Shown one piece after another: positions 1-12,340 of a stretch of DNA of 64,000 nucleotides. Under the pieces are notes generated by a model. That model ran no database searches. It was given only the letters and a program-made list of their open reading frames with translations, and was not told the origin of the DNA. This DNA comes from Misgurnus anguillicaudatus. Its lineage: Eukaryota; Chordata; Actinopteri; Cypriniformes; Cobitidae. The DNA lies in assembly GCF_027580225.2 (NCBI RefSeq), contig NC_073348.2, forward strand, positions 27,641,501-27,705,500, given 5' to 3'. Numbering within the stretch: position 1 is the stretch's first letter; every line of letters begins with the position of its first letter. The translations under genes were made by a program, and so were the position numbers.

Positions 1-190
1 CACTCACAACAGTGGTCTGGCCAGGATATTGTCATTTAAAAAGTGGAGTTGCAGCCCTCAACTTATGTTTATGTTGTCATTTTGTGTATTGGCCACCAGT
101 TGGGTGATTGCAGTACCAGTTTTAGCCACAAGTTTTGTTATTGCAATACCAGTTTTGGCCACAATCCTACATACTGTTCCTTTAATTCAA
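1..190 (+). repeat. Partial copy of a TTAA-type short element, cut by the window edge
   Basis: From ACAACAGTGGTCTGGCCAGG to TACATACTGTTCCTTTAA the sequence matches the right two-thirds of the complete copy at 16725-17010. Confidence 0.7.
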
Positions 191-358
191 GAATTTTTTT
201 CTTATTCCATTGGCAGATTTTTTGCACAAATTTGCTTAAATTTTATATTTTTGTCTAAAAACTAAACTTATTTTCCTAGGTCATTTTGCTCATCAAAAAA
301 AAACATCTTAATTTAAGATTTTTTTATTTTTAAACTGAAAGACAAAAATACTAAGTAA

Positions 359-885
359 GGGGCCAGTCACACCAAAAGTGTTTATGGCAGTTGCAGGCGC
401 CATTTTTGAATGATATTCTATGTGCAGGGCGCGTTTGCGCGCTGTTTATGCGCGCCGAGCGCCTTGCGTTTTTTTGCCGCCTGCAGCACACGCGTTTTTG
501 AAGGAGCGGAGAAGCGCCCGACGTCATTCACGTCTTTGCATTGTCCAATCGAATGAGGGGAGAGGCGGGCCTTACGTTGTGGTGAGGGAAGTTTACAGTT
601 GCTTTGAAGAACCGGACTCCACTCGCTCACTCTATCCTGCGTGTTTGTGCACCTCTCACCCTCAAACAAGCTCAGAGCAAGCGCCCTTATTTTAAATTTT
701 TTGCTAATGTGACAGTTAACAGCAAAAGAGCGCTCACGCTTCAATATTTGATTGACAAGACAGCTGACTCGGTGGTTGCTTATAGCGATATGAAAAGCCG
801 CGTCGCATTGCTCTTTTTTTAAAAAGGCAGTGCGTCGCGCCTTGCGTTTGCAAGCGTTTAAAACGCTTTTGGTGTGACTGGCCCC
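359..885. mobile_element. Harbinger-like non-autonomous element, 527 bp
   Basis: Terminal inverted repeats GGGGCCAGTCACACCAAAAG (left) and its complement (right) are flanked by TAA on both sides (356-358 and 886-888). A 3-bp TAA/TTA duplication is typical of PIF/Harbinger. The interior is GC-rich (many CGCG) and open in several frames but shows no transposase. Confidence 0.7.
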
Positions 886-888
886 TAA

Positions 889-2974
889 GAAAGTCTTTTT
901 TGCAGTGCAACTAATATTGGTTGAATTAAGTTGAATTAACTCAAGATTTAAAGGCAACCAGTAAACTTAATTTTTAAGTTGAACCAACTTTTTTGCAGTG
1001 TACAAACATACATTTGTTACTAATATGTACCTTTGAGATAATATGTTACTAATATGAACCCTTTAGGTGCAAAGCTGTGGCAAAGGGTGACAGCTGGGGT
1101 ATATATTTTGACATTTTTTTCTGACAGTGTGTGATATGGGTTTAAAAAATTCTGTATTGCATATTATCAGTTACAAAAATCTATTTCATCCCTCAGTATA
1201 CCAAATTACCAAGACCCTATCCAGAAGTGCAGATTAGACAATGTCACAGCACAAAAATATAGTTTTGTTATAAAAAGGTTTAAACATTTTTAAACATTTT
1301 AACCCTTAGACACCCATTATGTAACTGCATATAAAATGGGTTCTGTTTCGTTTTCTAAAAAAGGAATTTGTCAAAATTGTTGTCTATGTTAACAGCTAGA
1401 TCTCAGAGCATCCTTTAACTTATCAAGTACATAACATATACTGTATATCTTGTAAATATGTAAGTGTTTCTAAATGGGAGTAACTACTTTAAACTAAAAG
1501 CCTGTAGCTCTGTGGTTTATTATTTGTGGTGGGGGTGCAGTTTCTAAAGAGGGAGGGGCAGGAAAATGAATTGATGGTGGAAGCCAAAAAGAGTTCAAAT
1601 GTCGAGCCAAAAGCTTGAGAATAATCTCTCTGGCTCTACTAAAAAGTGTCTGTGGTTAAAGCTCTTAATTTTCGAGATCATTTTAGGTTGAAAAATAAAA
1701 TACCCCAAGGATTGTAAGTTCAGAGGGGCAGTTTAAATAATCAATCCCATGTTTCATCTCAGTGTGCTGTGAGGAAAATTACCACAGCGACAAGCAGGTG
1801 GTTCCCATTTTAGTGCCTAGATCATCGACTCCATCGACTCTCCGTGGTCTCTTCTGCTCCTTTTATCAGTCTAATTCTCCTCAGTTGCCATCACTTTTTT
1901 TCCTGAGAGCAATAGAAATTATGTTAAGTGAAGTGCTGTCAGTAAAGTAGCATTAATAGAACAGTATATAGACAGCCAAATGCCTTGTCTCACATACATT
2001 TGGGGGCTTGTCTTACTAAGCCTTGTAGGTATTTTTCTTTCTCATATATTTGACCCTAAATTGCATTTAGTTTCTAGTTAAACACACCACTTTTTAAAAT
2101 GTGATTTTTTTTGTTCTGTGCCAGTAGCTGCACCAAATATAATAAATAAAATAAAAAATACAATTACGAGTCACTCCCTCTGCCAACGGTTTTATCAAAT
2201 CATATTTACACTGACACACATGTTGATACTAAGTTCTACACCTGCAATATTACGTTTTTTTTTATTTCTAATAAAGAGACGTGAATAAGCCGATGTACTA
2301 TTGTGATTAGCTCCTCCCTAAAATCAGAGCCACCTTTGTTGCCCCCCCCCCCCCAATTCGCCCCATAAACAAAAAGAGGAGAAAGTATGGCCACCAGGAC
2401 TCACAAATAGAGGTCGGCATGGGACTGCTTTTTTGTTCTGCTCCGCACCCACCCGCTACTGTTTAAAATTGACTCTGTGTATTCTGTGACCCAATCTGTC
2501 TGTCTGTGCTCTGTGTATGAAATTTAGGAGGGATAATATAGACCAAAATCATTTAATTCATTTTTTTCACACAGGGCTTGAATTTGTTTTTGTCTCAAAG
2601 ACCTTAAATATGTCTCCAACTTTCTGTTTCAAACAATGTAAAGTCTATTTGTGACTCTTGGTACTGGAATATCATGAACGATCATAAACCGTTACAGTTT
2701 AGTGGTCAATAAGCATAATGGCAAACAAACCATCCAAGATGTACAACAGTACTGAACAACAAAACAATATCTGTCATCGCCGAAATTTTTTTCGCAGCAC
2801 ACCAACTAATTTACTGCTTGATCAAATGTCTAAACAATTTGAATGAGCTCACAACATGTGGAGAAGTGCAATTACTCAACAAAAGGGATAAAGTTTTAAC
2901 GGCATTCAGAGTGTTGTATGATGTGTTTGTTAGCTGGCTCTGACTAAGAAATGACCTGGCCCTGTACACTGTAT

Positions 2975-2976
<2 letters not shown>
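889..2976. other. Intergenic, no gene or bounded element seen
   Basis: AT-rich sequence with a poly-C tract at 2342-2354. I see no conserved coding pattern and no transposon ends. Confidence 0.5.
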
Positions 2977-3022
<46 letters not shown>

Positions 3023-3245
3023 TGTAAAGGACACCAGCATGAGAAGAGAGGAGAATCTTGGCGGGACTCTGAGTGTTTTGTTTAAGGGTTGCCAGAAAAC
3101 CTGCAAAGAAATCCAGCTCTCAATGACTCCTGCTCTGTTCTTTCTCCCATACCTCTTACTCTTTCTCTGACTCTCTCCGATGGCGGGACTCCAGGCGGAG
3201 TTTTGATTGATGCCTGTCTTCGTCTTGAGAGAGAGAGAGAGAGAG
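2977..3245. repeat. Two (GA)n microsatellites
   Basis: A long (GA)n run occupies about 2977-3018 and a shorter one about 3228-3244. They account for the repetitive Ser-Leu and Arg-Glu reading frames here. Confidence 0.85.
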
Positions 3246-3754
3246 CTCCAAAAAACCAGCACACAGTAGGCAGTGCTTTCGCCTCGCCAAACCGAAGTCT
3301 TTGAATCTGATGAATGAGCGCAGTATAGTTTGACAGAATTTGCTTTTAAAACACCAGCAAATGAGATCTCACACACTGAAAGAATATAAAGCATACCTAT
3401 AGGCCCTGGAAAAATACCAATAATGGACAGCATGACCCTAATTTACGCAACTCTAAAAAATAAATATATATTTTCTGGCCTCATTACAGTACTTTCTTTG
3501 CATGCACAACTTGTATTTTAATGTAAGGCAGCTTATGTAATTAACATTAAGAAGTTTTTGCATTGTGAAAACCATGCAGCATCTATGTACTTATATATCT
3601 ATAGTCAGAGCAGGTGCGATTGAGTGGAGGGAGGGACTGATTTGCATTTTTATATCTATGGTCCAAGCTAATGTGGTTGAGTAGAGGCGGGGACTAATTT
3701 GCATATTTATAGATCCGCAAATACTAAGTTAAAGGTGTAGCATTACGTTCAAGC

Positions 3755-4076
3755 TATTTTAAGCCATTTTAACCCAAAAATGAAAATTCTGTCATCATTT
3801 ACTCAGCCTCATGTTGTTACAAACCTGTATATGTTTCTTTGTTCTAATGAACAAAAAGGAAAATATTTTCAGGAATGTTTGTAACCAAGCCGACCAGAAG
3901 CCCCATTGGCTTCCATAGCATTATTTTTCCTACTAAGGTTCTCAGTGGGACTTCTGATCAGTTTGGTTACAAACATTCCTCAAAATATCTTCTTGTGTGT
4001 TCATCAGAACAAATAAATTCATACATGTTTAAGGGTGAGTAAATGATGACAGATTTTTTTTTTTAATGAGCTATCC
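3755..4076. repeat. Short inverted-repeat element, fish-wide family
   Basis: The left end, ATTCTGTCATCATTTACTCA, and the right end, GAGTAAATGATGACAGATTT, are complementary. The middle has CTTCCATAGCATTATTTTTCC. This resembles a family common in cyprinid genomes, as I recall. Confidence 0.65.
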
Positions 4077-4558
4077 TTCTAAGGCATAAAGAAATTATAA
4101 TCACAGGAAAATAACTTACACCTGCTGTTTTGATGTGAAAGATGAGTTTAACGCCCGGGATACACTGCACAATTTTAGGCTGTCCCAGACGAAAGATTAC
4201 CATTGTGAAACAATCATGGCTATTTTTGTGATCATGGCTCTTCATCTGTGGTCGTATGTTGTACAGTTAGAGGTTCAAAGACGGCTGTTTTCCCGGTCTT
4301 GCGATCAAAGATAGCCTACGATAGTTTTCTGACGGTGTCAGAAATTTAGCATGATCAACGTACAGTGTGTTTGCTGCTATGACCTGCATACCAGTATTTG
4401 TTAACCAGTAGTGCATTCTGGTGACGTTGCGCAGCCCTTCAAAGCCTCCAACTCAATAGGTGTCATTATCATACAGTCTACATGTTTTACAAGACTGATC
4501 TTATGACAAGTCGTGTTATAGTCACAAAAAAAAATTATAATTCATTTATTTTTGTCCA

Positions 4559-4924
4559 TAAGGGCTGTCACAGTGATTAAATAATCATCTTATCACGATT
4601 GTTTGACCTTATCGCAATGATTTCAGATCACCGCAATGATTGCACATCTCTCCAAAAAGCACAAGGGGGAGCTGCAGCGCTTGTATAAACGAGACAGTAT
4701 CAGATTACTTTAAATATGTGTTGTGAATTTATATTTAATGCCAGGTAAACCTTGCAAAAGATTTAATTTAAATAATCACAACAATGTGTGAAAATTATTT
4801 CATAAACAAAAAATTTATGAGAATTAAATATCAAAGCAATAAAACAAGCAATTAATCGTCATAATCGTCACAATTTATTAGGCAGTTAACCGTCAGCCAA
4901 ATGTCATAATCGTGACAGCCCTAA
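4559..4924. mobile_element. hAT-like short element
   Basis: The inverted ends AAGGGCTGTCAC and GTGACAGCCCT bound 366 bp. TGTCCA occurs on both sides (4553-4558 and 4925-4930). No transposase is present. Confidence 0.6.
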
Positions 4925-5385
4925 TGTCCATGGCACGAAATTCAGCTTTTTCATGCCTTGAGCACGAATGTATTTTTCGTGTCAGTCGCACAAATTTCTA
5001 TAAATAATTTTTGTGTCCGTGGCACGACTTTATTTTTAATGTCATTTTATGTATTGTTTTCTCTTAGTTTTTTCATATTTTCTTACCATTATCGCTTGGG
5101 GTTGGGGTTAGAATCACTTTGTTACATTTTTAGGCATCCTAACCCATACCCCAAGTCTAACCCCAATTCCAGGCGAGAATAGTTTTAAAAGAGAAAGAAA
5201 AAAAATGGGAAAACAATACATAAAATGACACAAAAGAAAATTGTGCCATGGACACGAAAAACTATTTTTATAAATTCGTGCTGAATGACAATTAATAGAC
5301 ATTCATGCTCAAGGCACGTAAAAAAAGCACAATTTCATGTCATCGACACAAATAAATTAATCAAATTATTCGTGAACACAAATTT
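4925..5385. repeat. Long imperfect inverted repeat (fold-back)
   Basis: Left-arm blocks such as GTGTCCGTGGCACGA, AATGTCATTTTATGTATTG and GGGGTTGGGGTTAGA reappear complemented in the right arm (5140-5290), giving a fold-back centred near 5130. Confidence 0.65.
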
Positions 5386-5399
5386 CCGTGAGATCATGT

Positions 5400-7050
5400 T
5401 GTGTTTTTCTTACCCAAAAAGCATTATACAAATATATATTATGATGGTATATGACTCAAGCACTGTAATTTAAGTTTTGTGAAGCTAATAATTACATACA
5501 ATACAACAATAACCAATAGTTTTTATCAGCATTTCTATATGCGGATGTTCTTACCACATTGATCTTGGTCATCTTATATCTGCTACCAGGAAAACAATAC
5601 ATTCTCTTATAGAACAACAGCAAAACTGAAAGAAAAAACAGCTTGTTATAGTTTTGTTTGCATACATGTTAAAAGAAAAATGCAATCCCAAAGCCATTTG
5701 AGAGAGATGATACTTATGTTGTGCTCCTTCCAAGTTAACTCATTCTGCGGTAACGTTTCGTATTCCCCCAAAGTAGCTGTTAATTGACATAAAATATATA
5801 TGAGTTCCAGCAGCTGAGCATTTAAACTGATTAACACTACAGTGTGGGTGGAAAATGTTCAGAATTTCATATCAATGTCTTTCATGGTCTGGCCTAACTC
5901 CAGATCCAAGAATATATCCACATCCTTCAGTTGCAGCCGAGATAGAAATCAAAAACATTTCAGTCATAACTGATGTATAACGGGTTGGTGTACGAACGGC
6001 GTATGCATTCATCAAATGTAATTTGGGTTCATTCATGGCTTTGCATGTGCGCCACGTGTTTGTACACGAATCTGCCACATTGGTCTGTTTTCGTTTAACA
6101 GCACCAGAGTCCAATTGAGAGTTTAAAAGGCCAGGGCATAGCACAGGCTCTAATTTGCACTGGGGACAGTGTGTGATGATCTGGTAAAACGCTGCATGGT
6201 GTTTTCACTCTAAATACTACGGCAGGCCGTGCACACATCACAAGCTGACCGCTCCTGGCTTACACACTCTCACCAACAGACTAAAAATATCTCCTGGGAA
6301 TATTTTGGGAGACAGTGGGCATCATAAACTTTGCTTTTAATTGACAGATTTTACTGTAAAACCCATTTTGATGAAATATGTTTCAAATACAAAGACATGG
6401 CCAACAGAAAATAAATAGCCAACAAATTGCTTTAGGCATTTCAATGCATAGCAATGTGATTTAAAACAAGAAGAAACCACTTTAGTATAAAAAACTTGAA
6501 AATGTCAAACTTTAGGCATGATTTTGTGGTAATAAGTGAGGTCAAATGCTTTTCTCTTTAAAGTGAAAAGAGAAAATTGTTGTCCAGTGGAGTTTTCTTT
6601 GTCTCTACTTTCAAAACCCACCAGTCCACTTATCCTTTACACACTATTTGCCAGAGTTGGCAGAGATACACAATGATAAACACATACGGTTTCCCTTGTG
6701 AGTTTAAGACTTGTTAAAAAGATTTGACTTTTTTGTAGTGCTGCCAGTTCGCTGTCAAGAACTGGTACAAGTTGCTGGAACATTTCAGGTTCTTCTTATT
6801 TGAATTTTTTTTATGAGTTTTGCCCATTCATTGGTGCAGAATTATTAGCAAGACATTAGCAATATTTTGCAATATTTTCTGTTCTACTTTCACAATTTAC
6901 ATGCAATATATGCAAAAACAGTGCAGGTAATACATTCTGGGTAACTTCCCCTTATGAATCAATTAGCCAATGTTGAAATTAGCCAATGTGCACAAATACT
7001 CTTAAAGAAATAACAGCCTGATAATTTCAGAATTAATGACTTATAGATAT
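5400..7050. other. Intergenic, nothing supported
   Basis: AT-rich single-copy-looking sequence. No exon, RNA gene or bounded element was recognised. Confidence 0.45.
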
Positions 7051-7053
7051 CAC

Positions 7054-7300
7054 CAGTGGCGGCCGGTGACTTCTTTATTCGAGGGCGCTCAATGTGAAGT
7101 TCATCACAACATGTATGTAGCCCGTTGTGTGTGGTCCCTTATTTTGAAGGATGATGTTTTCTGCGCGTCGAGTGCGTGTATGTGCAGCATCATGTGTCTT
7201 GTAAAAATAAGTGCCTGCTGCAGACGCGTCTAAAGGGTTTATGATTAAAGAGACGCTCGCGGTTGCCAGATACTCGCATAATCTCATGCGTAATCTACAA
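7054..7300. repeat. hAT-family fragment (CAGTGGCGGC end)
   Basis: It starts CAGTGGCGGCCGGTGAC and shares GAGACGCTC and AGATACTCG blocks with the element at 56378-56825, so the two belong to one family. The far end was not found. Confidence 0.55.
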
Positions 7301-7628
7301 ATTTACAAATGTAGAAAATAAAATACATCTAATCTGGTATAAGGCAAAAAACCTTAAAACGTAACCACAGGTTGTATAACCTGCTGGCCGCCAGAGGGCA
7401 CTGATCATTTATACGTACCTTGATGTCGTATTATGGTGCTTGCACAAACAAACTATTAGGTCGTAATTTTTGGAGGACAGTCTCCAATAATTACTTATCA
7501 GGTGCATACCATCATTTACTGTATCAGGTGCATGGCATGAGGGCACATATACACATGTCACACAGCGGATGCCGTGAACCTCTCTTTGTACAGCGGTGAT
7601 CCATGCTCATCATCTCCCCTTGTCTTAA

Positions 7629-8414
7629 AGGACAAGTTCGGTATTTTACACTTAAAGCCCTGTTTTCAGATTGTTTATGATGAAATAGAATGGTTTTGAC
7701 TGAAATTTCGACATATGCGGCTGCCCTGAGAATTTTCGGGTGTTTGTGTTTCACCTCACACCTCTACAATGGGTTTAATGGTGCACTGGAACAATCCTTC
7801 CTAAAATGCATTAAACTTTCATTTACAAAGACGTGAAACTCACCGAGTGGTCAGGGGTGTTCACTGATATGCTCACACAAAAATCGCTGCAAAAGATGCT
7901 TTTCAACAGCTGTTTTAGTATTCGTAAACCTGTGGACCTATTTTTCCAAACGCCTCACACCCGTACATTCTTCCGCTTAGAGCTTGAATAATAGACACTC
8001 CAGCCCAGGTGGTGGCGATAATCCGCCTTTGCCAATTGCAAAAATACAAACAACGTTCCCGGCACGGAGTAATACCGTACCTCACAGGACATCTCATACA
8101 AGTCAATGGAGTTGGCAAAAACTACGATAAAACCTGTTGGAATGCGTATTTTGCGGCGATTTTTGTGTGAGCATACCAGTGAACATCCCTGACCACTCGG
8201 TGAGTTCCACGTCTTTGTGAACGGAAGTTTGGTGCATTTTGGGAAGGATTGTTCCGGTGCGCCATTGGACCCATTGTGGAGGTGGGAGGTGAAACACAAA
8301 CACACGAAAATTCTCGGGGCAGCCGCATATGTCGAAATTTCAGTCAAAAACGTTCTATTTCATCATAAACAATCTAAAAACAGGGCTTTAAGTGTAAAAT
8401 ACCGAACTTGTCCT
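7629..8414. mobile_element. TTAA-type element with very long inverted repeats, 786 bp
   Basis: AGGACAAGTTCGGTATTTTA at the left is complemented by TAAAATACCGAACTTGTCCT at the right, with TTAA on each side (7625-7628 and 8415-8418). The arms pair over about 280 bp each, leaving a middle of about 200 bp. Confidence 0.75.
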
Positions 8415-9561
8415 TTAAGGAAATCAAAACATGTTTATTTTTGACAAGGTGTTTATTCCAGAGGTCAGTTTAGCCCCTAACAACCACAGACCGAAAGTTA
8501 ATGTGAAGCTTTATAAATCATTGACTTTGAAGTAAAAACTTTGTGCATTAAATATGTATGCCACAAAAGATTTCATTAGAAATTAATCATTTGTTTCTCT
8601 TATACATTACAACACTTATGAAAGCCGTGGAATTCATAAGCGTCAATATTTATTCACTTCTCTATTAGGATGATTTTCCAAAACAAAGAGAGGGTTTTGG
8701 CATAATGGAGATATGAAAAACTCCCATCTGCCCTTGATAAGATCCTTGGACTGAGTTTTTATTAAACCCTGACATAGATTTACACCAAGACCAATAAAAA
8801 CATCACAGTGCAGAGATTTGATCAGCCACATGACCCAAACGGATCAGCACCTGTGTACCGGCCGTTGGCTCCTTTCAATTATATAAAACAGTCCTGTTGA
8901 GCGTGTCAGTGCAGCGCTGCTCCAGGTGCATCAAAGAAGGGAAATGCTGAATTTGTTGTTATTGCACTCCTGGAAGAACACCACAGACAGAGACAAGAGG
9001 AAAAGTGGGAGGGGGAGATTTTGAAGTCTTGGAAAGGAGGAAATGTGTTTGGAAACATGTTCATCTCGCTCCTCTGTCACCAGGAAAATGGGTAACAAAG
9101 TTATTAATATCTTCATGTGTGTGTGTTTGGGAAGCTACGGAAAGAGGGAGGCATTTCCGGAAGTGCGGCAGTGTGCGCTGGGGTGGTTCCCATGATGCCT
9201 GCCGTACTGTGTTGTTTGGGTCACTTCAGGGTGCGGTTGCTAGTTTTCCACTTTGGGTGGATCCAGGAACTGTATCAGGAACAGAGGTCCATCAGAAACC
9301 ACAGCAGTTTGACTACAAACTGAATACGTTTCGGTCAAAAGCCCACAGTGCTTTTTAACCGAACGGCAAGCAGGCATCCATGATGTGGCTTCGGTTGATC
9401 TGCCGTAACAGGAAACATATCCAGTGCCCTGCTGCGGCGCAGGGATTTTCTAAGCAGGGTGCATTATTTGGTTTACGTCTATGAGACAGTCATTTAGGCC
9501 ACAGGACTGATTGTCAGGCAATGAAAACACATCTGACGGAGAAAAGCACATATGAACGAAT
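8415..9561. other. Unassigned single-copy sequence left of the LTR element
   Basis: Contains ATATAAAA at about 8881 and CCGGAAGTGCGG at about 9157. No open frame has recognisable homology. See findings for the possibility of a regulatory or exon remnant. Confidence 0.35.
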
Positions 9562-9565
9562 CACG

Positions 9566-11020
9566 TGTAAGGGGTCCAAATATGACCCCATCCATCCGTT
9601 TGGCCCAACGACGGAATCCAAACGAAGGGTAATAGCGCGTTCGGTCTTTTCCGGCGCTTGCAGGTGACGTTTTGGCATTTATGTAATTTTGTATAATTAT
9701 CTCTTATCTGACTCCAAAGATAAAGATTTTGTTTATATTATATTACAAATCAGATTGATTATTACTTTTAAAACTTACAGAATTTAGATGGATGTTTGTT
9801 TGTTTATTCTGATAAAGCTCTGGTATTACACTCGTTCATTCGGTTCTCACAGTCGCACATGATCCTAGTACGGGCCTCATAATTAATATACTGGTCAACG
9901 CTCATAAGCGAATCAGTATTGGTCGCTGCCAGAGGTTGGACTATCCGCTTAAGCGGCCGCTCTCTGCATGCTCAACTTTAAACATACTTTATTTAGTCCC
10001 CTTAGAGGTGACATTTAATTATTACAATAATTATTTCTAATCAAAATGAATGAATAGAATAATATTGAAATAAACAGAGGTTGAGACTTACCCTATTTAG
10101 AGTAATCAGAGATGTTACTCTAAACGGAAACACAGCCTCCACGCTTCTAAGTACACTTAAACTAACGCCAATTTGCTAGTCGTATCTCACAAATCCTCAG
10201 CTGATGTATTATTCACTATCTAACTGGGATTTGGGCCGATCCTAGCCTGATTTCTGTCCTTACGGTAACTACGGATACGACGGTATTACTTGCAGTGTCA
10301 ACATTTACCGAGCAACACAGAATAAAATCAAACATAACAATTTATTAACCAGGTAAGGAAAAACATAATTCAGAAGCCAATTTACATTCCAATTCAAATA
10401 CGAAACAAACGAAAAACCATTTCATACCTGGTAAGGAGATGAAGATCTGGTTACAGATTCCTCAAAATAAAATAAAAATACATGATGCTATATCAAAGAT
10501 ACAGCAGCATGGGGGTGCATTTCTAGATATTGAAAGTCCCGCCTAAATCTTGTACACATCTCCTTAAATAACCAGAGAACAAAGCATATAGGAATTTGGT
10601 ACTGATTGGTTGTTGTAAAACTAAGGGCTGTCCTTAATCTGTATACAGTGGGTGATTGGTTTATGCTTGGAATGGGAGGTGTCTATTAACATTGAATGAA
10701 GTTTCACATATACTTTAACATTGTATTCTGTTGTTATATGGGTGAGACCATTGTAACCACTTGCAATGAGATATTTCAATGAAAAACAAATAAGATACAG
10801 ATTTTAGATTCTTTGTGCATGTAGCATTTCATATACAGTTTGCTTTGAGACAATAAGAATACAAATGTATGACACCCTAAAGGTGTGTCTTTGAAACCCA
10901 AATGTTTCTCAGTGGGAAGTCCACTGTGAATCGTAGAGAGTTGCTTTCCCGAGCACTCACGTTGCCCCCATGCAGGATCCTTTGGGGAGGTGCTATATTT
11001 ATTCAGGAAATTGTCTTACA
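9566..11020 (-). repeat. Left LTR (1,455 bp)
   Basis: Begins TGTAAG and ends CTTACA. It is the same length as the right LTR and nearly identical to it. Confidence 0.92.
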
Positions 11021-11617
11021 GCTCCGCCGCTTGATCATATCGGAGAACATAACAGTCCCGATGGGATCAACATACAGTAAGATGTTAGCTCTTGGTGGTG
11101 TCCAATCTCTGTAGTGTTCGTAGTTTTCAAGTTCAGTGTGTCAACCAAGACCCGTGTGCTTTGTTCAATGAATGTCCCATTCTTTTGCGAAAAACCACCT
11201 GTTCTTAGACGTTCTATCCATTTGAAGAAAGTTGTCACCTCTGAACGGTGATCATCTCTGATTTCAGACATCGTCAGGTGGGGATCATGTCATTGACAAT
11301 ACATCACTGTGTGAAACACCTGCACATTCTTAAGGACCATTCATTGATTGAACATTGATCAATACTGATAGACTCAGCAACATTATCAAGAGATTCATAG
11401 GGCAAACCATAAATAAAATAAATAAAAACATAACACATGATACCTTGATGTTAAAAGTGCAAGTGGTACGGTCTCACCAGGTCAAAGATATTTGATCTAT
11501 AAAATTACCAATGTTCTTTCCCACTGTTGTATTTGGAGTTTAGTTGAATTTAAACGTACTTGGTCTCTGGATATTGAAGAAGAAGATGCAAAAGATCAGG
11601 TTAAAACAAGGCATAAC

Positions 11618-12005
11618 ATTGAGGTATGCATATTACACAAATAAAACCCAGAAAATGAAATGTTAAAATAACCTTGAGGTATGCATGTTACAGATTGTAT
11701 GAAGATAAAACCCAGAAATTGTTAAAATGATCTTCAGGTATGCATATTATAGATTGTATAAAATAAAACCCAGAAAATGTAAAAATAACCTTCTTCAGGT
11801 ATGCATATATTGGGGTCATGTGGAAAAATAAAAGCCAGAAGGTGTTAAAATAACATTCAGGTATGCATATTGGGTCATGTGGAAAAATAAAAACCAGAAG
11901 GTGTTAGAATAACATACAGGTATGCATAGTGTGTCATGTGAAAATAAAAAATAAAATAAAAAACCAGAAGGTGTTGAAATAAAATTTTGGTTATGCATAC
12001 TATAG
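11618..12005 (+). repeat. Minisatellite of ~60 bp, about 7 copies, inside the LTR element
   Basis: AGGTATGCAT recurs at about 11622, 11677, 11737, 11797, 11860, 11919 and (degenerate) 11990. Each is followed by AATAAAA(C/G)CCAGAA and GTTAAAATAAC-like spacers. The period is 55-65 bp. Confidence 0.8.
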
Positions 12006-12074
12006 GGTGTATCAATTAACGTGATAGTAAAATATTGCTATAATAGATTTAGGTATGGGCATGGTAGCCCATAT

Positions 12075-12340
12075 ATAATAATAATAATAATAACAATAAT
12101 AATAGGCACATAATTGTGTAATCGTTCCATACACACATCTGTAATGAATGTTTCGAGGGAATTCTGAATTCTCTTAATATAAGCACCTTGTAAGCCTAAG
12201 ATTATCTTAAGAATATGTTCAGGACATGTTGAGTCCATGAGCACAATTGAAGATTCAGAATCTCGCGTTAGATTTCTATGTGTGCAGGTATGTGCCTATG
12301 TGTATGTGTATATATGTGTGTGTGTGTGTGTGTGTATAGG
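12075..12340. repeat. Simple repeats (ATA)n and (TG)n inside the LTR element
   Basis: An (ATA)n run lies at about 12071-12106 and a (TG)n run at about 12315-12337. Sequence between them is not recognised. Confidence 0.7.

Noticed and set aside
418..957. Open frames of up to 179 codons on both strands
   Set aside because: They lie in the CG-rich interior of a 527-bp inverted-repeat element, and no frame resembles a transposase.
2930..3433. 167-codon minus-strand frame with Ser-Leu repeats
   Set aside because: It is driven by the (GA)n microsatellites and has no start context or splice support.
11035..11271. 78-codon frame at the edge of the LTR element interior
   Set aside because: No similarity to retroelement proteins that I can recognise, and far too short for one.
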